From Janibacter sp. CX7 (lineage in GTDB: Bacteria > Actinomycetota > Actinomycetes > Actinomycetales > Dermatophilaceae): DNA of 64,000 nucleotides. Below the pieces are notes generated by a model. It worked only from the letters and a program-made list of their open reading frames with translations, had not been told where the DNA came from and ran no database searches. This document shows positions 14,444-23,921 of the stretch, piece by piece. The number at the start of each line of letters is the position of its first letter. The first letter of the stretch is position 1. Both the position numbers and the translations under genes were made by a program. The DNA is taken from positions 372,001 through 436,000 of the forward strand of contig NZ_CP101464.1 of assembly GCF_024362365.1 (NCBI RefSeq), in the 5' to 3' direction.

Positions 14444-17259
14444 GCGATGGCCCCGTCCTCTTCGGCCTGCTTGTCGACACCCGCACCGAGCGAGCGGACG
14501 ACGTCGAGCGCGAGCCCGATGACGATGAGGTAGACGCCGATGTCGAAGAACATCGCGGTGACGAGCTTGACGTGGCCCCAGACGGGGACGTCGAACTCGA
14601 CGACCGCCGACTGCAGGACGGTGCCGCCGAAGGCGAGCGGCGCGAGCGCGGAGATCGCCGCGACGGCCAGACCGGCCCCGAGGACGAGACCGGCGCTCAC
14701 CGGGGCGGCGCGGTCGAGCTCGGCGCGACCGCCGGCGAGGTAGCGCACGAGCAGCGCCAGACCGAGGACGAGGCCACCGGCGAAGCCACCGCCGGGCTGG
14801 TTGTGCCCGGAGAAGAGGAGGTAGAGCGAGAGCGCGATCATCACGTGGAAGACCAGCCGGGTGGCGGTCTCGAGGATGACCGAGCGGCGCTCGCGGGGGA
14901 TCGACGCGGTGACCGGGCCCTGGTTGCGCCGGCGGGTCCACGAGCGCTCGACGTCCTGGGTGCGCACGAAGACCAGGCTGGCGATGCCGGTCGCGGCCGC
15001 GACGAGGACCGAGATCTCGCCGAGGGTGTCCCAGGCGCGGATGTCGACGAGGGTCACGTTGACGACATTTTGTCCGTGGCCGAAGTCGTAGGCCTGCTCG
15101 GGGAAGGCCTTGCTGATCGGCTCGTGGATGCGGGCATTGGCCGCGACGACCGTGAGGGTGGAGATCGCCGCGCCCATGGTCCCGGCGAGGGCGAGGCGCC
15201 ACAGCCGGCGGCGCGAGCGGCGGCCGGAGCGGGGACGGCGGCGGAAGTCCTGCGGGAGCATGCGCAGCACGAGGACGAAGAGCACGAGGGAGAAGGTCTC
15301 GACGAGCACCTGGGTCAGGGCGAGGTCGGGCGCCCCGTGCAGGTGGAAGAGCAGCGCGAGCCCGTAGCCGGTGAGGCCGACGAACATCACCGACTGGAGG
15401 CGGTTGCGGCCGCGCACGGCGAGGATCGCCGCGGCGATGACGAAGAGCCCGACGGCCGCCTGGCTGAAGGTGTCCCACAGCCGCACCTCGGTGCCGGGCA
15501 GGGCGGTGGCGGCGACGACGCCCGGCAGGAGGATGACGACGAGGAAGATCGTGCCGAGGTAGGTCGGCAGCGAGCCGCCCTGGGCGAGGGCGGTGACCTC
15601 GACGGCGAAGCGGTCGAGGGCCTTCATGAAGCGCTGGTAGACGCGCTCGGCGTTGACCACCTCGGGCAGCGCGGCCTGGACCCGGGCGAAGGGGGCCCGC
15701 CCCACGAAGAGCAGGAGGCCGGCGACGATGGCCACGACGGTCAGCCCGAGGGCCGGGGTGAGGCCGTGCCACAGCGCGAGGTGCTCGGGCTCGGCGCCCG
15801 GCAGCGTCTCGGTGTAGGGGTGGAAGAGCTCGGTGAGCAGGTCACCGAAGAAGCCGGACGCCAGGGTCGTGAGCGACAGCAGGACCGGCGCGATGAGCAG
15901 CGCGTGGGGTGCGGCGAAGGGGGTGGGGCTCGGGGCGGCGCCGGTCGCCCCCTTCGTCGCGAAGGCACCCCAGACGAACCGCGCGGAGTAGGCGACCGTG
16001 AGCACGGACCCGGTGACGAGGCCGGCGACGGCCAGCCAGCCGGTGGTCGTCGACAGGGGGCCGTGGGCGGACTCGATGACGGCGGTGAGCGCCGACTCCT
16101 TGGCGACGAAGCCGACGAGCGGCGGCAGGCCGGCCATCGAGGCGGCGGACAGGGTCGCGGCCGCGGCGAGGACCGGTGCGGTGCGCCCGAGGCCGTGCAG
16201 CTGCGTCAGGTCGCGGGTGCCGGTCCCTTTGTCGATGATGCCGACGCTGAAGAAGAGCACCGACTTGAAGAGGGCGTGGGAGAGGACGAGGGCCAGGGCG
16301 GCCAGCCCGGCGGCCTGGGTGCCGACGCCCGCGAGGACGGTCATGAAGCCCAGCTGGCTCACCGTGCCGTAGGCGAGGAGGAGCTTGATGTCGTCCTGAC
16401 GCAGGGCGCGCCAGCCACCGAGGATCATCGTCCACAGGCCGAGGACGAGCAGGACCGGACGCCACCCGGGCACGTCCGCGAAGATCGGCTCGAGCAGCAG
16501 GATGAGGTAGATGCCGGCCTTGACCATCGAGGCTGCGTGCAGGTAGGCGCTCACCGGGGTCGGGGCGGCCATGGCGCCGGGCAGCCAGAAGTGGAAGGGC
16601 ACCTGCGCCGACTTGGTGAGGGCGCCGACGAGGACGAGGAGGGCGGCCGTCGTCGTCAGGGCGCCGGCCGGGGGCGGCGAGGCGAGCATCTCGCTGATCG
16701 TGTAGCTGCTCGTCTCGCCGATGATCACCGTGCCGATGAGCATCGCCAGGCCGCCGAAGGTCGTGACGAGCAGGGCCTGGGTGGCGGAGCGGCGGTTGGC
16801 CGAGCGCACCGGGTTGTGCCCGATGAGCGTGTAGGAGAAGACCGTCGTCAGCTCCCAGAAGATGTAGAGCGCCAGGAGGTTGTCGGCGAGGACGAGGCCG
16901 AGCATGGCGCCCGCGAAGGCGGTGAAGACGCCCGTGAAGCGCCACAGGCTGGGGTCGTCGGGCTTGAAGTACCAGGCGCAGTAGAGCAGGGCGAGGGCAC
17001 CGACGCCGGTGACGAGCAGCCCGAGGAGCCACTGGAGGGTGCCGAGCCGCAGTGCGAAGTCCATGCCGAGCGAGGGGACCCAGGCGATGCCCTCGACGAT
17101 CGACCGGCCGGCGGTCACGTCGCCGGTCTGGGCGAGAAGCCAGGCGAAGGCCGCGGCGGGCACGAGGGCCAGGACGAGGAAGGCGCGTCGGTTGAGGAAC
17201 TTGGCGAGGCCGGGCGCAACTGCTGCCGCCGCGAAGTGCGCAAGCAGCAGCAGGGTCAC
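14440..17259 (-). CDS. mrpA: Mrp-type Na+/H+ antiporter, fused MrpA-MrpB subunit
   Basis: First and largest gene of the operon, 939 residues. Residues about 1-640 are the NuoL-like MrpA core (WELTTVFSYTLIGHN, HFWLPGAMAAPTPVSAYLHA with the catalytic Lys/His helix, and KLLLAYGTVSQLGFM). The next section is the MrpA C-terminal NuoJ-like part, and residues about 790-930 are a complete MrpB domain (SLYLLFSGHNQPGGGFAGGL, MFFDIGVYLIVIGL). The A-B fusion explains why the operon has six genes rather than seven. The GTG start at 17259 has GAGAGG five bases upstream. A TAAACT box about 40 bases upstream on this strand may be its -10. Confidence 0.93.
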   Translation of the reverse strand: MTLLLLAHFAAAAVAPGLAKFLNRRAFLVLALVPAAAFAWLLAQTGDVTAGRSIVEGIAWVPSLGMDFALRLGTLQWLLGLLVTGVGALALLYCAWYFKPDDPSLWRFTGVFTAFAGAMLGLVLADNLLALYIFWELTTVFSYTLIGHNPVRSANRRSATQALLVTTFGGLAMLIGTVIIGETSSYTISEMLASPPPAGALTTTAALLVLVGALTKSAQVPFHFWLPGAMAAPTPVSAYLHAASMVKAGIYLILLLEPIFADVPGWRPVLLVLGLWTMILGGWRALRQDDIKLLLAYGTVSQLGFMTVLAGVGTQAAGLAALALVLSHALFKSVLFFSVGIIDKGTGTRDLTQLHGLGRTAPVLAAAATLSAASMAGLPPLVGFVAKESALTAVIESAHGPLSTTTGWLAVAGLVTGSVLTVAYSARFVWGAFATKGATGAAPSPTPFAAPHALLIAPVLLSLTTLASGFFGDLLTELFHPYTETLPGAEPEHLALWHGLTPALGLTVVAIVAGLLLFVGRAPFARVQAALPEVVNAERVYQRFMKALDRFAVEVTALAQGGSLPTYLGTIFLVVILLPGVVAATALPGTEVRLWDTFSQAAVGLFVIAAAILAVRGRNRLQSVMFVGLTGYGLALLFHLHGAPDLALTQVLVETFSLVLFVLVLRMLPQDFRRRPRSGRRSRRRLWRLALAGTMGAAISTLTVVAANARIHEPISKAFPEQAYDFGHGQNVVNVTLVDIRAWDTLGEISVLVAAATGIASLVFVRTQDVERSWTRRRNQGPVTASIPRERRSVILETATRLVFHVMIALSLYLLFSGHNQPGGGFAGGLVLGLALLVRYLAGGRAELDRAAPVSAGLVLGAGLAVAAISALAPLAFGGTVLQSAVVEFDVPVWGHVKLVTAMFFDIGVYLIVIGLALDVVRSLGAGVDKQAEEDGAIA

Positions 17260-17400
17260 GAGGGCCTCTCACGGGTCCGGGGACGGGAGTCCAGTTTAAC
17301 GGCAGGTGACCGGCGCCCCGAGGCCGGGGTGCACGCGCGTCCTCGCGGTGCCGTAGGTGCCCGGCTCGGCATGTTCCCGAAGAAATCTCGGCCCACCCTC

Positions 17401-17429
17401 TTGAACTCTTCGAACACATGTTCGATACT
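17401..17429 (+). promoter_or_regulatory. Promoter of the DUF222-HNH gene, -35/-10
   Basis: TTGAAC (17401-17406) and GATACT (17424-17429) with a spacer of exactly 17 bases. The spacer contains the complete LexA box, so repressor and RNA polymerase must compete. Transcription would start near 17436, giving a leader of about 15 bases with GGGAGG at 17441-17446. Confidence 0.7.
17410..17425. promoter_or_regulatory. SOS box (LexA operator), exact consensus
   Basis: TCGAACACATGTTCGA is a perfect match to the actinobacterial/mycobacterial LexA consensus TCGAAC-N4-GTTCGA. It sits between the -35 and -10 elements of the downstream gene, the standard position for repression relieved by DNA damage. 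Confidence 0.88.
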
Positions 17430-17450
17430 GGAGGGGCGAGGGGAGGCGCC

Positions 17451-18887
17451 ATGACACAGCAGTCGATCACCGATCAGGTCAGTGGGACCACGGTCCCGGG
17501 GCGCCTGCGCGCCGTCCTCGCCGAGGTGTCCGCCACCGGCGTCGACGGGCTGACCGACGTCGAGCTGCTCGAGGTCGTCGCCCTCCTCGAGATGACGAAG
17601 GGGGCCGCCTCCGCCGCGCAGGCCCGCGCCACTGCACGCTTCGTCGAGGAGCGTGACGCGCGGGTGGCCGAGATGGCCGCCGCCGAGGAGATCTCCCGTC
17701 GCGAGGCTTCGCTGCGGCGCCGGGCCACGCGCAGCGAGGTGGCGCTGGCGCGCCGCTGCTCGCCGGGTCAGGCCGACCGGCACGTCGGGGCTGCGCGGGC
17801 CCTCGTCCACGAGCTGCCCGGCACGATGGCCGCGCTGACGGCCGGGGAGATCAGCGAGTGGCGGGCGACGATCGTCGTGCGCGAGACCGCGTGCCTGTCG
17901 CCGGACCACCGGCGCGAGGCCGATCGTCGGCTTGCCGGTGGGCTGCGTGACCTGGGGGAGCGGGCGCTTGCGGCCGCCGCGCACCGGGCCTGCGTCGACC
18001 TGGACCAGGGGTCGGTCGTCGAGCGGCGGCGCCGGGCCGCGGCGTCGCGGCACGTGTCGGTCCGCCCGGCGCCCGACGGGATGGCCTGGCTGTCCGTGCT
18101 CGGGCCGCTCGTCGACGTCGTCGGCGCGCACGTCGCGCTGCGCGCGGCCGAGCAGGCGCGGCACGTGGCGACCGGTGACCCCGAGAGCGACGCAGCCCGC
18201 GCAGCCGACCAGCGAGGTCGCGGCGCGTGGATGGCCGACACCGCGCTCGAGCTGCTCTCTGGGCGGGCGCCCGGTCAGCCGCAGCCGGTCGAGATCGGGC
18301 TGGTGATGCGCGAGGGTGTCGTGCTCCCGGGTGGCGACGCCGACGACCAGGTCGAGGTGCCGGGCCACGGCGCGCTCGCCGGTGACCTCGCCCGTGAGCA
18401 CGTGCTCCGCCTGCTCGACACGGGCGACGACGGCGACGGCGAGACGGCCCTGTGGCTGCGGCGTCTGTGGACGACTCCCGACGGGCGCGACCTCGTGGCC
18501 GTCGACTCGCGGCAGCGGGTCTTCGGCGGGAGGTTGCGGCGGCTGATCGAGCTGCGCGACCCGACCTGCCGGGTGCCGTGGTGCGATGCGCCGGTGCGGC
18601 AGGTCGACCACGTCCGCCCGGTCGCCCGGGGTGGCGAGACCTCCGCGGCCAACGGCATGGGCCTGTGCCAGCGGCACAACCTCGACAAGGAGGCCCCCGG
18701 CTGGCGCGCCGAGGTCATCTCGACCGGGCTCGACCCCGGTGGTGGGCCGCACGAGGTGAGGCTGTCGACCCCGGCTGCTGGTGATGTCCGCTGCCTCGCG
18801 CCACCCCTGCTCGGCCCGGGCCGCGGGCCCCGGCCACCGGAGTCCTTGCTCGAGGCCCACCTGCAGGCCCTGCTCGACGCTGCGTAG
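17451..18887 (+). CDS. DUF222 and HNH-nuclease domain protein (13E12-repeat family)
   Basis: Protein of 478 residues: an N-terminal DUF222 region (about 20-330) followed by a C-terminal HNH module with CRVPWC, then VDHVRPVARGG, then NGMGLCQRHN, giving the Cys pair, Asp-His, Asn and His expected of an active nuclease site. The ATG at 17451 is preferred over ATG 17418, which lies inside the LexA box and before the promoter's transcription start. M. tuberculosis homologues (13E12 family) are known members of the LexA regulon, and the exact SOS box here says the same. The molecular role of the family is not established; repeat copies elsewhere in the genome are likely. Confidence 0.88.
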   Translation: MTQQSITDQVSGTTVPGRLRAVLAEVSATGVDGLTDVELLEVVALLEMTKGAASAAQARATARFVEERDARVAEMAAAEEISRREASLRRRATRSEVALARRCSPGQADRHVGAARALVHELPGTMAALTAGEISEWRATIVVRETACLSPDHRREADRRLAGGLRDLGERALAAAAHRACVDLDQGSVVERRRRAAASRHVSVRPAPDGMAWLSVLGPLVDVVGAHVALRAAEQARHVATGDPESDAARAADQRGRGAWMADTALELLSGRAPGQPQPVEIGLVMREGVVLPGGDADDQVEVPGHGALAGDLAREHVLRLLDTGDDGDGETALWLRRLWTTPDGRDLVAVDSRQRVFGGRLRRLIELRDPTCRVPWCDAPVRQVDHVRPVARGGETSAANGMGLCQRHNLDKEAPGWRAEVISTGLDPGGGPHEVRLSTPAAGDVRCLAPPLLGPGRGPRPPESLLEAHLQALLDAA

Positions 18888-18901
18888 GGGAGAGGGCTGG
18901 G

Positions 18902-18973
18902 CGCCCCCGGCTGGATTCGAACCAGCGACACCTTCTTTAGGAGAGAAGTGCTCTTCCCCTGAGCTACGGAGGC
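18902..18973 (-). tRNA. tRNA-Arg (anticodon CCT)
   Basis: On the minus strand the acceptor GCCTCCG pairs with CGGGGGC. The D-arm GCTC/GAGC, anticodon stem CTTCT/AGAAG around loop CTCCTAA (anticodon CCT), and T-arm GCTGG-TTCGAAT-CCAGC are all present. CCA is not encoded. It reads AGG codons, rare in this genome type. It lies 14 bases after the DUF222-HNH stop, in opposite orientation. Confidence 0.93.
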
Positions 18974-19033
18974 CGGGCGCGGTGCGGTGAGGCGACCACG
19001 CCACGGGACAGGGTACGCGTCATACTCCCTTCG

Positions 19034-20269
19034 GTGAGCATCCCGGCACTGCAGCGGCGCACCGTCACCACCCTCGCCGGATCGCAGGTCCTCGGCGGCG
19101 TCGGGGTGAGCGCGGGGGCCGCGGTCGGTGCGCTCCTCGCGGCCGACATCTCGGGCAGCGAGACCTGGGCCGGGCTGGGCGGGACGGCCCAGACCCTGGG
19201 CGGAGCGCTGGCGGCGCTCGTCGTCGCGCGGGTCATGGCGGCGAACGGGAGGCGCCCCGGCCTGACCACGGGGTACCTCATGGCGATCGTCGGCGGCCTG
19301 GTCATCGTGACCGCGTCGGTGGTCGGCTCCTTCGTCCTGCTGCTGCTCGGTTTCCTGCTCTTCGGCGGGGCGACGGCGGCCAACTCGCAGGCGCGCTTCG
19401 CCGCGATGGACCTCGCCGACGAGGCCCACCGCGGTCGGCACCTGTCCGTCGTCGTCTGGGCCACGACCATCGGCGCCGTGGCGGGGCCCAACCTCACCGG
19501 CCCGGGGCAGTGGGTCGCTCGCCAGCTCGGGCTGCCGGCCCTCGTCGGCCCCTATGTCCTCTCGCTCGTCGGCATCGCCCTCGCGGCGCTCGTCCTGACG
19601 CTCGCGCTGCGCCCGGACCCCCTGCTCACCGCCCGCAGCCTGCACGTCGACCACGACGAGCCGGACCCGACGGCCCTCGAGGGCGAGGCCTCCCGCGGGT
19701 GGGCCGTCATCCGCAGCCGACCCGACGCGCTCATGGGCGTCGTCGCCATGGCCCTGGGGCACGTCGTCATGGTGTCGGTGATGATCATGACCCCGCTGCA
19801 CATGCGCCACGGCCACGCCGGCCTCGAGATCATCGGCCTGGTCATCTCGCTCCACGTCGTCGGCATGTACGCCTTCTCGCCCCTGACCGGCTGGGCCGTC
19901 GACCGCTGGGGCTCACGGGTCGTCATCGCCGTCGGCTCCGGTGTGCTGCTCACCGCGAGCCTCCTCGCAGCCTCGACGGCGAGCGGGCACTCCCTTCGCC
20001 TGACGGCAGCGCTCGTGCTGCTGGGGATGGGCTGGTCGTGCACCCTCATCGCCGGCTCGACCCTGCTCACCGCCGCCGTCCCGCTGCGCCAGCGGCCCGC
20101 GGCCCAGGGCCTGTCCGACGTGGCGATGGGCCTGGCCGGGGGCGGTGGGGGAGCCCTCGCCGGCGTCGTCGTCGGCTGGTGGGGCTACCCGGCGCTCGGG
20201 CTGCTCGCGGGCGGCGCGGCACTCCTGCTCGGTCTGCTGGTCCCGCTCGGGCGGCGCTTCGGTTGTTAG
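19034..20269 (+). CDS. Major facilitator superfamily transporter
   Basis: Twelve-helix transporter of 411 residues. A-motif-like segments are VVARVMAANGRRPGL near residue 57 and GWAVDRWGSR near 287; a cytoplasmic central loop of about 40 residues separates the halves. The GTG start at 19034 follows CTCCCTTCG, with no strong ribosome site. It is separated by 10 bases from the helicase-like gene, suggesting co-transcription, but no functional link is apparent. The substrate is unknown. Confidence 0.8.
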   Translation: MSIPALQRRTVTTLAGSQVLGGVGVSAGAAVGALLAADISGSETWAGLGGTAQTLGGALAALVVARVMAANGRRPGLTTGYLMAIVGGLVIVTASVVGSFVLLLLGFLLFGGATAANSQARFAAMDLADEAHRGRHLSVVVWATTIGAVAGPNLTGPGQWVARQLGLPALVGPYVLSLVGIALAALVLTLALRPDPLLTARSLHVDHDEPDPTALEGEASRGWAVIRSRPDALMGVVAMALGHVVMVSVMIMTPLHMRHGHAGLEIIGLVISLHVVGMYAFSPLTGWAVDRWGSRVVIAVGSGVLLTASLLAASTASGHSLRLTAALVLLGMGWSCTLIAGSTLLTAAVPLRQRPAAQGLSDVAMGLAGGGGGALAGVVVGWWGYPALGLLAGGAALLLGLLVPLGRRFGC

Positions 20270-20279
20270 CGTTGGCACC

Positions 20280-23200
20280 GTGACTCCTCCGCCGACGACC
20301 CCTGCCCAGGCGCCGGCCGACGTGTCCCCCCTGCGCCGCGAGCTCATGGAGCTCGGCGGCCCCAACACCCTCATCTGGCCGGCCCGCGACCCGCACGTCG
20401 TCGACCTGACGACTGCTCACCCCGGCGGCGTCGCGATGCTCCTGTCCGGCCGCGACGCCCGCCTGTCCGACCTCGTCCGCGAGCCCGGGGCTCTGCTGCG
20501 CGCCCAGCGCCGGGCCACCAGCCTCACCGAGCACGTCGAGCGGATCTCCCAGGAGCACGGTGTGCACACCTGCTTCCTCGCGATGGGGGCCGCCTCGTGG
20601 CACGTGCCCGGCGAGGAGGAGCGTCCGCTCGCCCCGGTCGTCCTGCGCCGCGCGGCGCTGCGCCGGCTGCGGCCCGGGCCCGACTTCGCGCTCGATCTCG
20701 CACCCCGCGTCGAGATCAACCCCGTGCTGCTCACCTATCTGCGCCGCGCCCTGCGGCGCGACATCGACGGTGAGGCGCTGGCCGACCTCGGCCGCACGGA
20801 GGGCGGCGGATTCAACCCCACCCCCGTGCTCGAGGCGCTGCGCGAGCAGTGCGCCGACCTGCCCGAGCTCAACATCACGCAGCGGATCGTCGTCGCCGCC
20901 TTCCCCTACGGCAAGGCCGAGGCGCTGGCCGACCTGTCCCGCATCGTCGACTCCGGCCGTCTCGCCGAGGGCCCGGCGGCGGCCCTGCGCGCGGGCGAGG
21001 CGCTCCCTTCGCCCGAGGCGCCGGCCCCGAGCGTCGCCGACTCCGCCGTCCTCGACGTCACGGCCGACCAGCAGACGGTCCTCGACCGGGTCGCCGCGGG
21101 CGAGGACCTCTACGTCGACGCCCCGCCCGGCACCGGCGTCGCCCGCCTCGTCGCCTCGGTCATCGCCCAGACCGCGGGCGAACGCCGCTCCGTCCTCCTC
21201 CTCACCGAAAAGGCGGCAGCCATCGAGGCCGTCGCCGCCGAACTGCGCCTCGCCGGCCTCGAGGACCTGCTCGTCCACGTCACCGACCCCGCGGCCGAGG
21301 TCGACCCCGCGATCGTCGCCGAGCGCTGGCCGCGGGGCCTGCCGGAGTCGGACCGGTCCTTCACCCAGCCGGGGCGACGGGCGGCGTCCGCGGCGCGGAT
21401 CCTCGACGGCCACACCCACGCCATGCACCAGCCCCGCGACCCGTGGGGTGTCTCCATCGCCGACGCCCACGACGCGATCGTCGGCCTGTCGACCTGCCGG
21501 CCCGCGCCGCGCTCCCGCGTGCGCCTCTCGGGCCGCACCCTCGCCACCCTCGATGCCGCCGGCCGGGACGCCCTCGTCGCCCAGGTGGCCGGTGTCGCCG
21601 AGCGCAAGGCGTGGCGGCCCGGCCGCACCGACCAGCCGTGGGAGGGCGCCCGCCTCACCTCGGCCGCCGACGTCGACGAGGTGCTGGCCGCCCTCGAGCG
21701 GCTGCGGGGTGCCGACGGGACCCTGGCGACGCTGCGCACGACGGTGCGCGACGTCTTCGCCGACATCGCCGAGCCGCGCGCCGGCAGTCCCGCCGACCTC
21801 GGCCGCTTCCTCGCCGGCATCGAGGAGATCCGCGACACCCTCGAGGTCTTCCGGCCCGAGGTCTTCGACACCCCGCTCGACCACCTGCTCGCCGCGACGG
21901 CCGCGAAGGGCACGCCCGACCTCGAGGCCCTCGGCGGGCTCGAGCGGCGCCGCCTGCGCGGCCAGGCCAAGCGCCTGCTGCGACCCGGTCGCCCGCCGGA
22001 GGACCTGCACGCGGCGCTGCGGCTGGCGTCCGAGCAGCGGCGCACCTGGTCGCGCCTGACCGGCGGTGGCGGGCGTCCGCGCATCCCCACCGACATGGAC
22101 CGCGCGCACTCGGCCTACGAGCGCGTCTACGCCGACCTCACCCACGTCTCCTCGGTGCTCGCCGACACCGAGCGGGGCGCCGACCTGCTCAACACCCCCT
22201 GGGACGAGCTCGCCGCCCGGCTCGACGCCCTCGCCAAGGACACGACCGGTGCGCGGGCCGTGCCCGACGTCATCGACGACCTCGACGACCTGCGCGCCCG
22301 TGGTCTCGGCGAGCTCGTCGACGACCTGTCCGCCCGCCGGGTCGCCCCCGAGGCCGTGCCCGACGAGGTGCGCTTCGTCTGGTGGACCTCCGTGCTCGCC
22401 GAGGCCAGCCGCGACGAGCGCTACTCCGCGATCACCGGCGAGAGCCTCGACGAGGCGCTGCGCACCTTCGTCGAGGCCGACCGGGCGAGCCTGGGCGCCA
22501 ATGCTGCTCGCACCACCACCCGCCAGCGCGAGCGGTTCCATGCCGAAGGGCGGCGCTTCCGCTCCGCAGCCCGGCAGGTGGCCGCAGCGCACGAGGGTCT
22601 CGTGTCGGGGCCGCCGTGGACGCGTGCCTTCGCGGAGTGGGGTGGGCTGCTGCGGGCGGCGGCTCCCGCCTGGGCGATGTCCCCCTTCGTCATCGGTCAG
22701 GTCCTGCCCGCGGACGAGCGGTTTGACCTCGTGATCGTCGACGACGCCTCGCGCACCAGCCTGGCGCGGACCATCTCGGGGATCGCTCGCGGTGACCAGC
22801 TGCTCGTCGTCGGTGACCACGGCCAGCTGCCGCCCGCGACGTGGACCGCCGACGCCGGGGTCTCCGCCCCGAAGCCCCCCTCGCGCTCGCTCGCCGACGT
22901 CGCCGCACGCGTGCTGCCGACCGCGAGCCTGCGCGACAGTGCCTACCCCCGCCCGCGCGTCGCCGACCTGCTCGTCGAGGGGGTGAGCGCCGGCGAGGTC
23001 GTCCATCCACCCGCGCCGAGCGTGCGCGAGACCGTGCGGCTCGTGCGCGTCGAGGGCCTCGGGGTCATCGACGAGCGCACCGGTCTCGTCGAGACCTCGA
23101 CCGGTGAGGTCGAGGCCGTCGTCGAGCAGGTGCGGCGCGAGCTGGTCGAGCGCCCCGGGCGCTCGCTGGGCGTCGTCACCTTCGGCCAGGCGCACGCGGA

Positions 23201-23921
23201 GCGCGTCGCCGAAGCGGTCGCCGAGCTGGCGCACCGCGACCCGGCCGTCGCCGAGACGATCAGGGCCCTGCCCGAACCTCTCGTCATCAAGCCCGCCGAC
23301 CGGTGGCAGCGCGAGCAACGTGATGCCGTCGTCGTCACCGTCGGCTTCGGCCGCACCCCGCAGGGGCGGGTCGTGCAGCGTCTCGGGGCGCTCAGCGGTG
23401 TCCTCGGCGGCGAGCTCGTCCTGCTCGCCGCGACCCGGGCCCGGCAGGCCGCGACCTGGGTCAGCGCGCTCGGACCCGACGACCTCGCCGGCGAGCGGGG
23501 TGGGCTGCCCGGCCACCGCGCCCTGCGGACCCTGCTCACGGGCCTCGGCTCGCCGGCCCCGCAGCCCCCGGCAGACGGTGCGGAGCTGAGCCCGTTGCTG
23601 TCCGGATTCGTCCAGCGGCTGCGCGACTCCGGACTGTCGGTGCGCACCGGCGTGGGTGTCGGCGAGCACCGCATCGACATCGCCATCGCCGACCCCCGTG
23701 ACACGCAGCGACTCCTGCTCGCGGTCGACGTCGACGGCCCGGGCTACGCCGGCCTCGCCTCGACCCGGCAGCGCGACCGGATCCTCGTCGAGCGTCTCAC
23801 CGACCTCGGCTGGCACCACCTGCGGCTGTGGGCGGTCGACATCTTCGCCGACCCGGCGCGCCAGGAGGCGCAGGTCGCCCGGGCCGTGCGCGACGCCGTC
23901 GCCCGAGAGGAGCAGTCATGA
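20280..23921 (+). CDS. DUF4011-type superfamily 1 helicase relative with altered ATPase motifs and Vsr-like C-terminal domain
   Basis: Large protein of 1213 residues. Residues about 10-150 resemble DUF4011 (HTCFLAMGAASWHVP and an APVVLRRAAL block). The helicase core begins near 275. The Walker A position reads APPGTGVAR (281-289): the invariant Lys is Val287 and the next Ser/Thr is Ala288. Walker B is FDLVIVDDASR (815-825), with Asp822 where Glu is usual. GDHGQLPP and a TRAR motif remain. The last ~110 residues (HRIDIAIADP, LLAVDVDGPGY, LGWHHLRLWAVDIF) resemble the Vsr/type II endonuclease-like domain of this family. The GTG start at 20280 follows the MFS stop by 10 bases, and the stop overlaps a 65-residue gene. 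Binding of DNA without normal ATP hydrolysis is an inference. Confidence 0.72.
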   Translation: MTPPPTTPAQAPADVSPLRRELMELGGPNTLIWPARDPHVVDLTTAHPGGVAMLLSGRDARLSDLVREPGALLRAQRRATSLTEHVERISQEHGVHTCFLAMGAASWHVPGEEERPLAPVVLRRAALRRLRPGPDFALDLAPRVEINPVLLTYLRRALRRDIDGEALADLGRTEGGGFNPTPVLEALREQCADLPELNITQRIVVAAFPYGKAEALADLSRIVDSGRLAEGPAAALRAGEALPSPEAPAPSVADSAVLDVTADQQTVLDRVAAGEDLYVDAPPGTGVARLVASVIAQTAGERRSVLLLTEKAAAIEAVAAELRLAGLEDLLVHVTDPAAEVDPAIVAERWPRGLPESDRSFTQPGRRAASAARILDGHTHAMHQPRDPWGVSIADAHDAIVGLSTCRPAPRSRVRLSGRTLATLDAAGRDALVAQVAGVAERKAWRPGRTDQPWEGARLTSAADVDEVLAALERLRGADGTLATLRTTVRDVFADIAEPRAGSPADLGRFLAGIEEIRDTLEVFRPEVFDTPLDHLLAATAAKGTPDLEALGGLERRRLRGQAKRLLRPGRPPEDLHAALRLASEQRRTWSRLTGGGGRPRIPTDMDRAHSAYERVYADLTHVSSVLADTERGADLLNTPWDELAARLDALAKDTTGARAVPDVIDDLDDLRARGLGELVDDLSARRVAPEAVPDEVRFVWWTSVLAEASRDERYSAITGESLDEALRTFVEADRASLGANAARTTTRQRERFHAEGRRFRSAARQVAAAHEGLVSGPPWTRAFAEWGGLLRAAAPAWAMSPFVIGQVLPADERFDLVIVDDASRTSLARTISGIARGDQLLVVGDHGQLPPATWTADAGVSAPKPPSRSLADVAARVLPTASLRDSAYPRPRVADLLVEGVSAGEVVHPPAPSVRETVRLVRVEGLGVIDERTGLVETSTGEVEAVVEQVRRELVERPGRSLGVVTFGQAHAERVAEAVAELAHRDPAVAETIRALPEPLVIKPADRWQREQRDAVVVTVGFGRTPQGRVVQRLGALSGVLGGELVLLAATRARQAATWVSALGPDDLAGERGGLPGHRALRTLLTGLGSPAPQPPADGAELSPLLSGFVQRLRDSGLSVRTGVGVGEHRIDIAIADPRDTQRLLLAVDVDGPGYAGLASTRQRDRILVERLTDLGWHHLRLWAVDIFADPARQEAQVARAVRDAVAREEQS

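Noticed and set aside
14572..17454. Long plus-strand open frame of about 960 codons opposite mrpAB
   Set aside because: It is antisense to a clear Mrp subunit, full of Arg/Gly/Glu/Asp low-complexity sequence with no domain; such frames are expected at this GC content.
17401..18973. tRNA-Arg plus nuclease gene as a mobile-element attachment site
   Set aside because: No integrase, no direct repeat of the tRNA 3' end and no phage or conjugation genes are seen on either side.
20067..23819. Minus-strand open frame of about 1250 codons opposite the helicase-like gene
   Set aside because: The same shadow effect; the plus-strand frame carries recognisable DUF4011 and helicase motifs.
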